From assembly GCA_023265235.1 (NCBI GenBank), contig JAHFUF010000397.1, forward strand, positions 1 to 5,485: 5,485 bases of DNA, read 5' to 3'. The position numbers and the translations under genes were made by a program. The stretch comes from Blastocatellia bacterium. GTDB taxonomy: Bacteria; Acidobacteriota; Blastocatellia; Chloracidobacteriales; JADJPF01. Positions 5,154 to 5,485 of this stretch are shown one piece after another. Every line of letters starts with the position of its first letter. The stretch's first letter is position 1. The notes beneath the pieces were generated by a model. It worked only from the letters and a program-made list of their open reading frames with translations. It was not told the DNA's origin and did not search any database.

Positions 5154-5485
5154 TTTGTTTGCAACAGTAGGAGCAGCATCAATAAATACATCAACTTGTT
5201 GGCCTACATAAACAGAAAATTCTGGTGGTTGAAATTTATAAATTACTTGTAAAACACGTACATCTACACGCTCTGTGTTATCACCTGTAAGACTTTTTTT
5301 AGGCAAAATATAAGGATCTATACGAACAAAATCAAGTAGGATTTTTTTACTTGCGTCACCTTTTAGATGGGCAATTGCTTGACTACCAGTAGTAACTCTT
5401 GCTGCATTAACCTCATCAATATCCACTCTTACTTGTAAAGAATCTGTTTCTCCTAAAATTATTGCTGGTTGTAAAGAATTGGACG
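5151..5485 (-). CDS. HlyD-family membrane fusion protein, C-terminal part (5' end beyond window)
   Basis: The frame is open to the right edge of the window and ends at the TAA at 5151-5153, giving 110 visible C-terminal residues. The order LGETDSLQVRVDIDE (10-24), VTTGSQAIAHLKGD (30-43), RIDPYILPKKSLTGDNTERV (54-73), VDVRVLQVIYKF (73-84) and VYVGQQVDVFIDA (91-103) is characteristic of the beta-barrel and membrane-proximal domains of periplasmic adaptor (HlyD/MFP) proteins. In such systems the adaptor links an inner-membrane pump to a TolC-type outer-membrane channel. The PK.SLTGD..ERVD.RVLQV pattern is one I associate with adaptors that often sit beside FtsX/MacB-type ABC permeases, but the partner lies outside the window and an RND partner cannot be excluded. 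A GTG at 5424-5426 is internal, not the start, because clear family sequence continues upstream of it. Transcription ends at the stem-loop overlapping its stop codon. Confidence 0.9.
   Translation of the reverse strand, partial: SNSLQPAIILGETDSLQVRVDIDEVNAARVTTGSQAIAHLKGDASKKILLDFVRIDPYILPKKSLTGDNTERVDVRVLQVIYKFQPPEFSVYVGQQVDVFIDAAPTVANK

Overview
The window is AT-rich (roughly 35-38% GC by eye) and looks like the chromosome of a Gram-negative (diderm) bacterium. It carries surface-polysaccharide genes on the left and centre, and an uncharacterised cysteine-rich protein plus a periplasmic adaptor of an efflux system on the right. The cysteine-rich protein (N-terminus MKYR..GY, then four CxxC-type knuckles) resembles hypothetical proteins I associate from memory with Acidobacteriota. 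That lineage is my best guess, held with modest confidence because the GC content is low for the phylum. Leu CTA codons and the tetranucleotide CTAG are conspicuously common.

Layout, left to right. Positions 1-90 are probably the 3' end of an unidentified plus-strand gene. Positions ~162-533 hold the decayed C-terminal part of a DDE transposase, with at least two frame changes, ending one base before the next gene. Positions 535-2444 are a tight plus-strand pair: a Wzz-like polysaccharide co-polymerase without kinase domain, and a complete UDP-GlcNAc 2-epimerase (WecB). Positions 2450-2731 (or up to 2830) hold a small membrane-protein ORF on the minus strand, lodged between the epimerase and the next plus-strand gene. 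Positions 2809-4224 encode a multi-spanning O-antigen ligase/polymerase-like protein. On the minus strand follow the two-site zinc-ribbon protein (4231-4674), an AT-rich intergenic region of about 475 bp with a candidate promoter and several short repeats, a stem-loop terminator, and the 3' end of an HlyD-type membrane fusion protein that runs off the right edge.

How they fit together: WecB would supply UDP-ManNAc, the Wzz-like protein would set chain length, and the ligase/polymerase-like protein would polymerise or transfer the glycan at the inner membrane. No glycosyltransferases are present in this window, so this is only part of a polysaccharide locus. The two minus-strand genes on the right are convergent with it and separated from each other by a terminator, so they look functionally unrelated. 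I see no clear evidence of a wholly new system. The least explained items are the antisense membrane ORF, the zinc-ribbon protein with its repeat-bearing leader, and the excess of CTAG.
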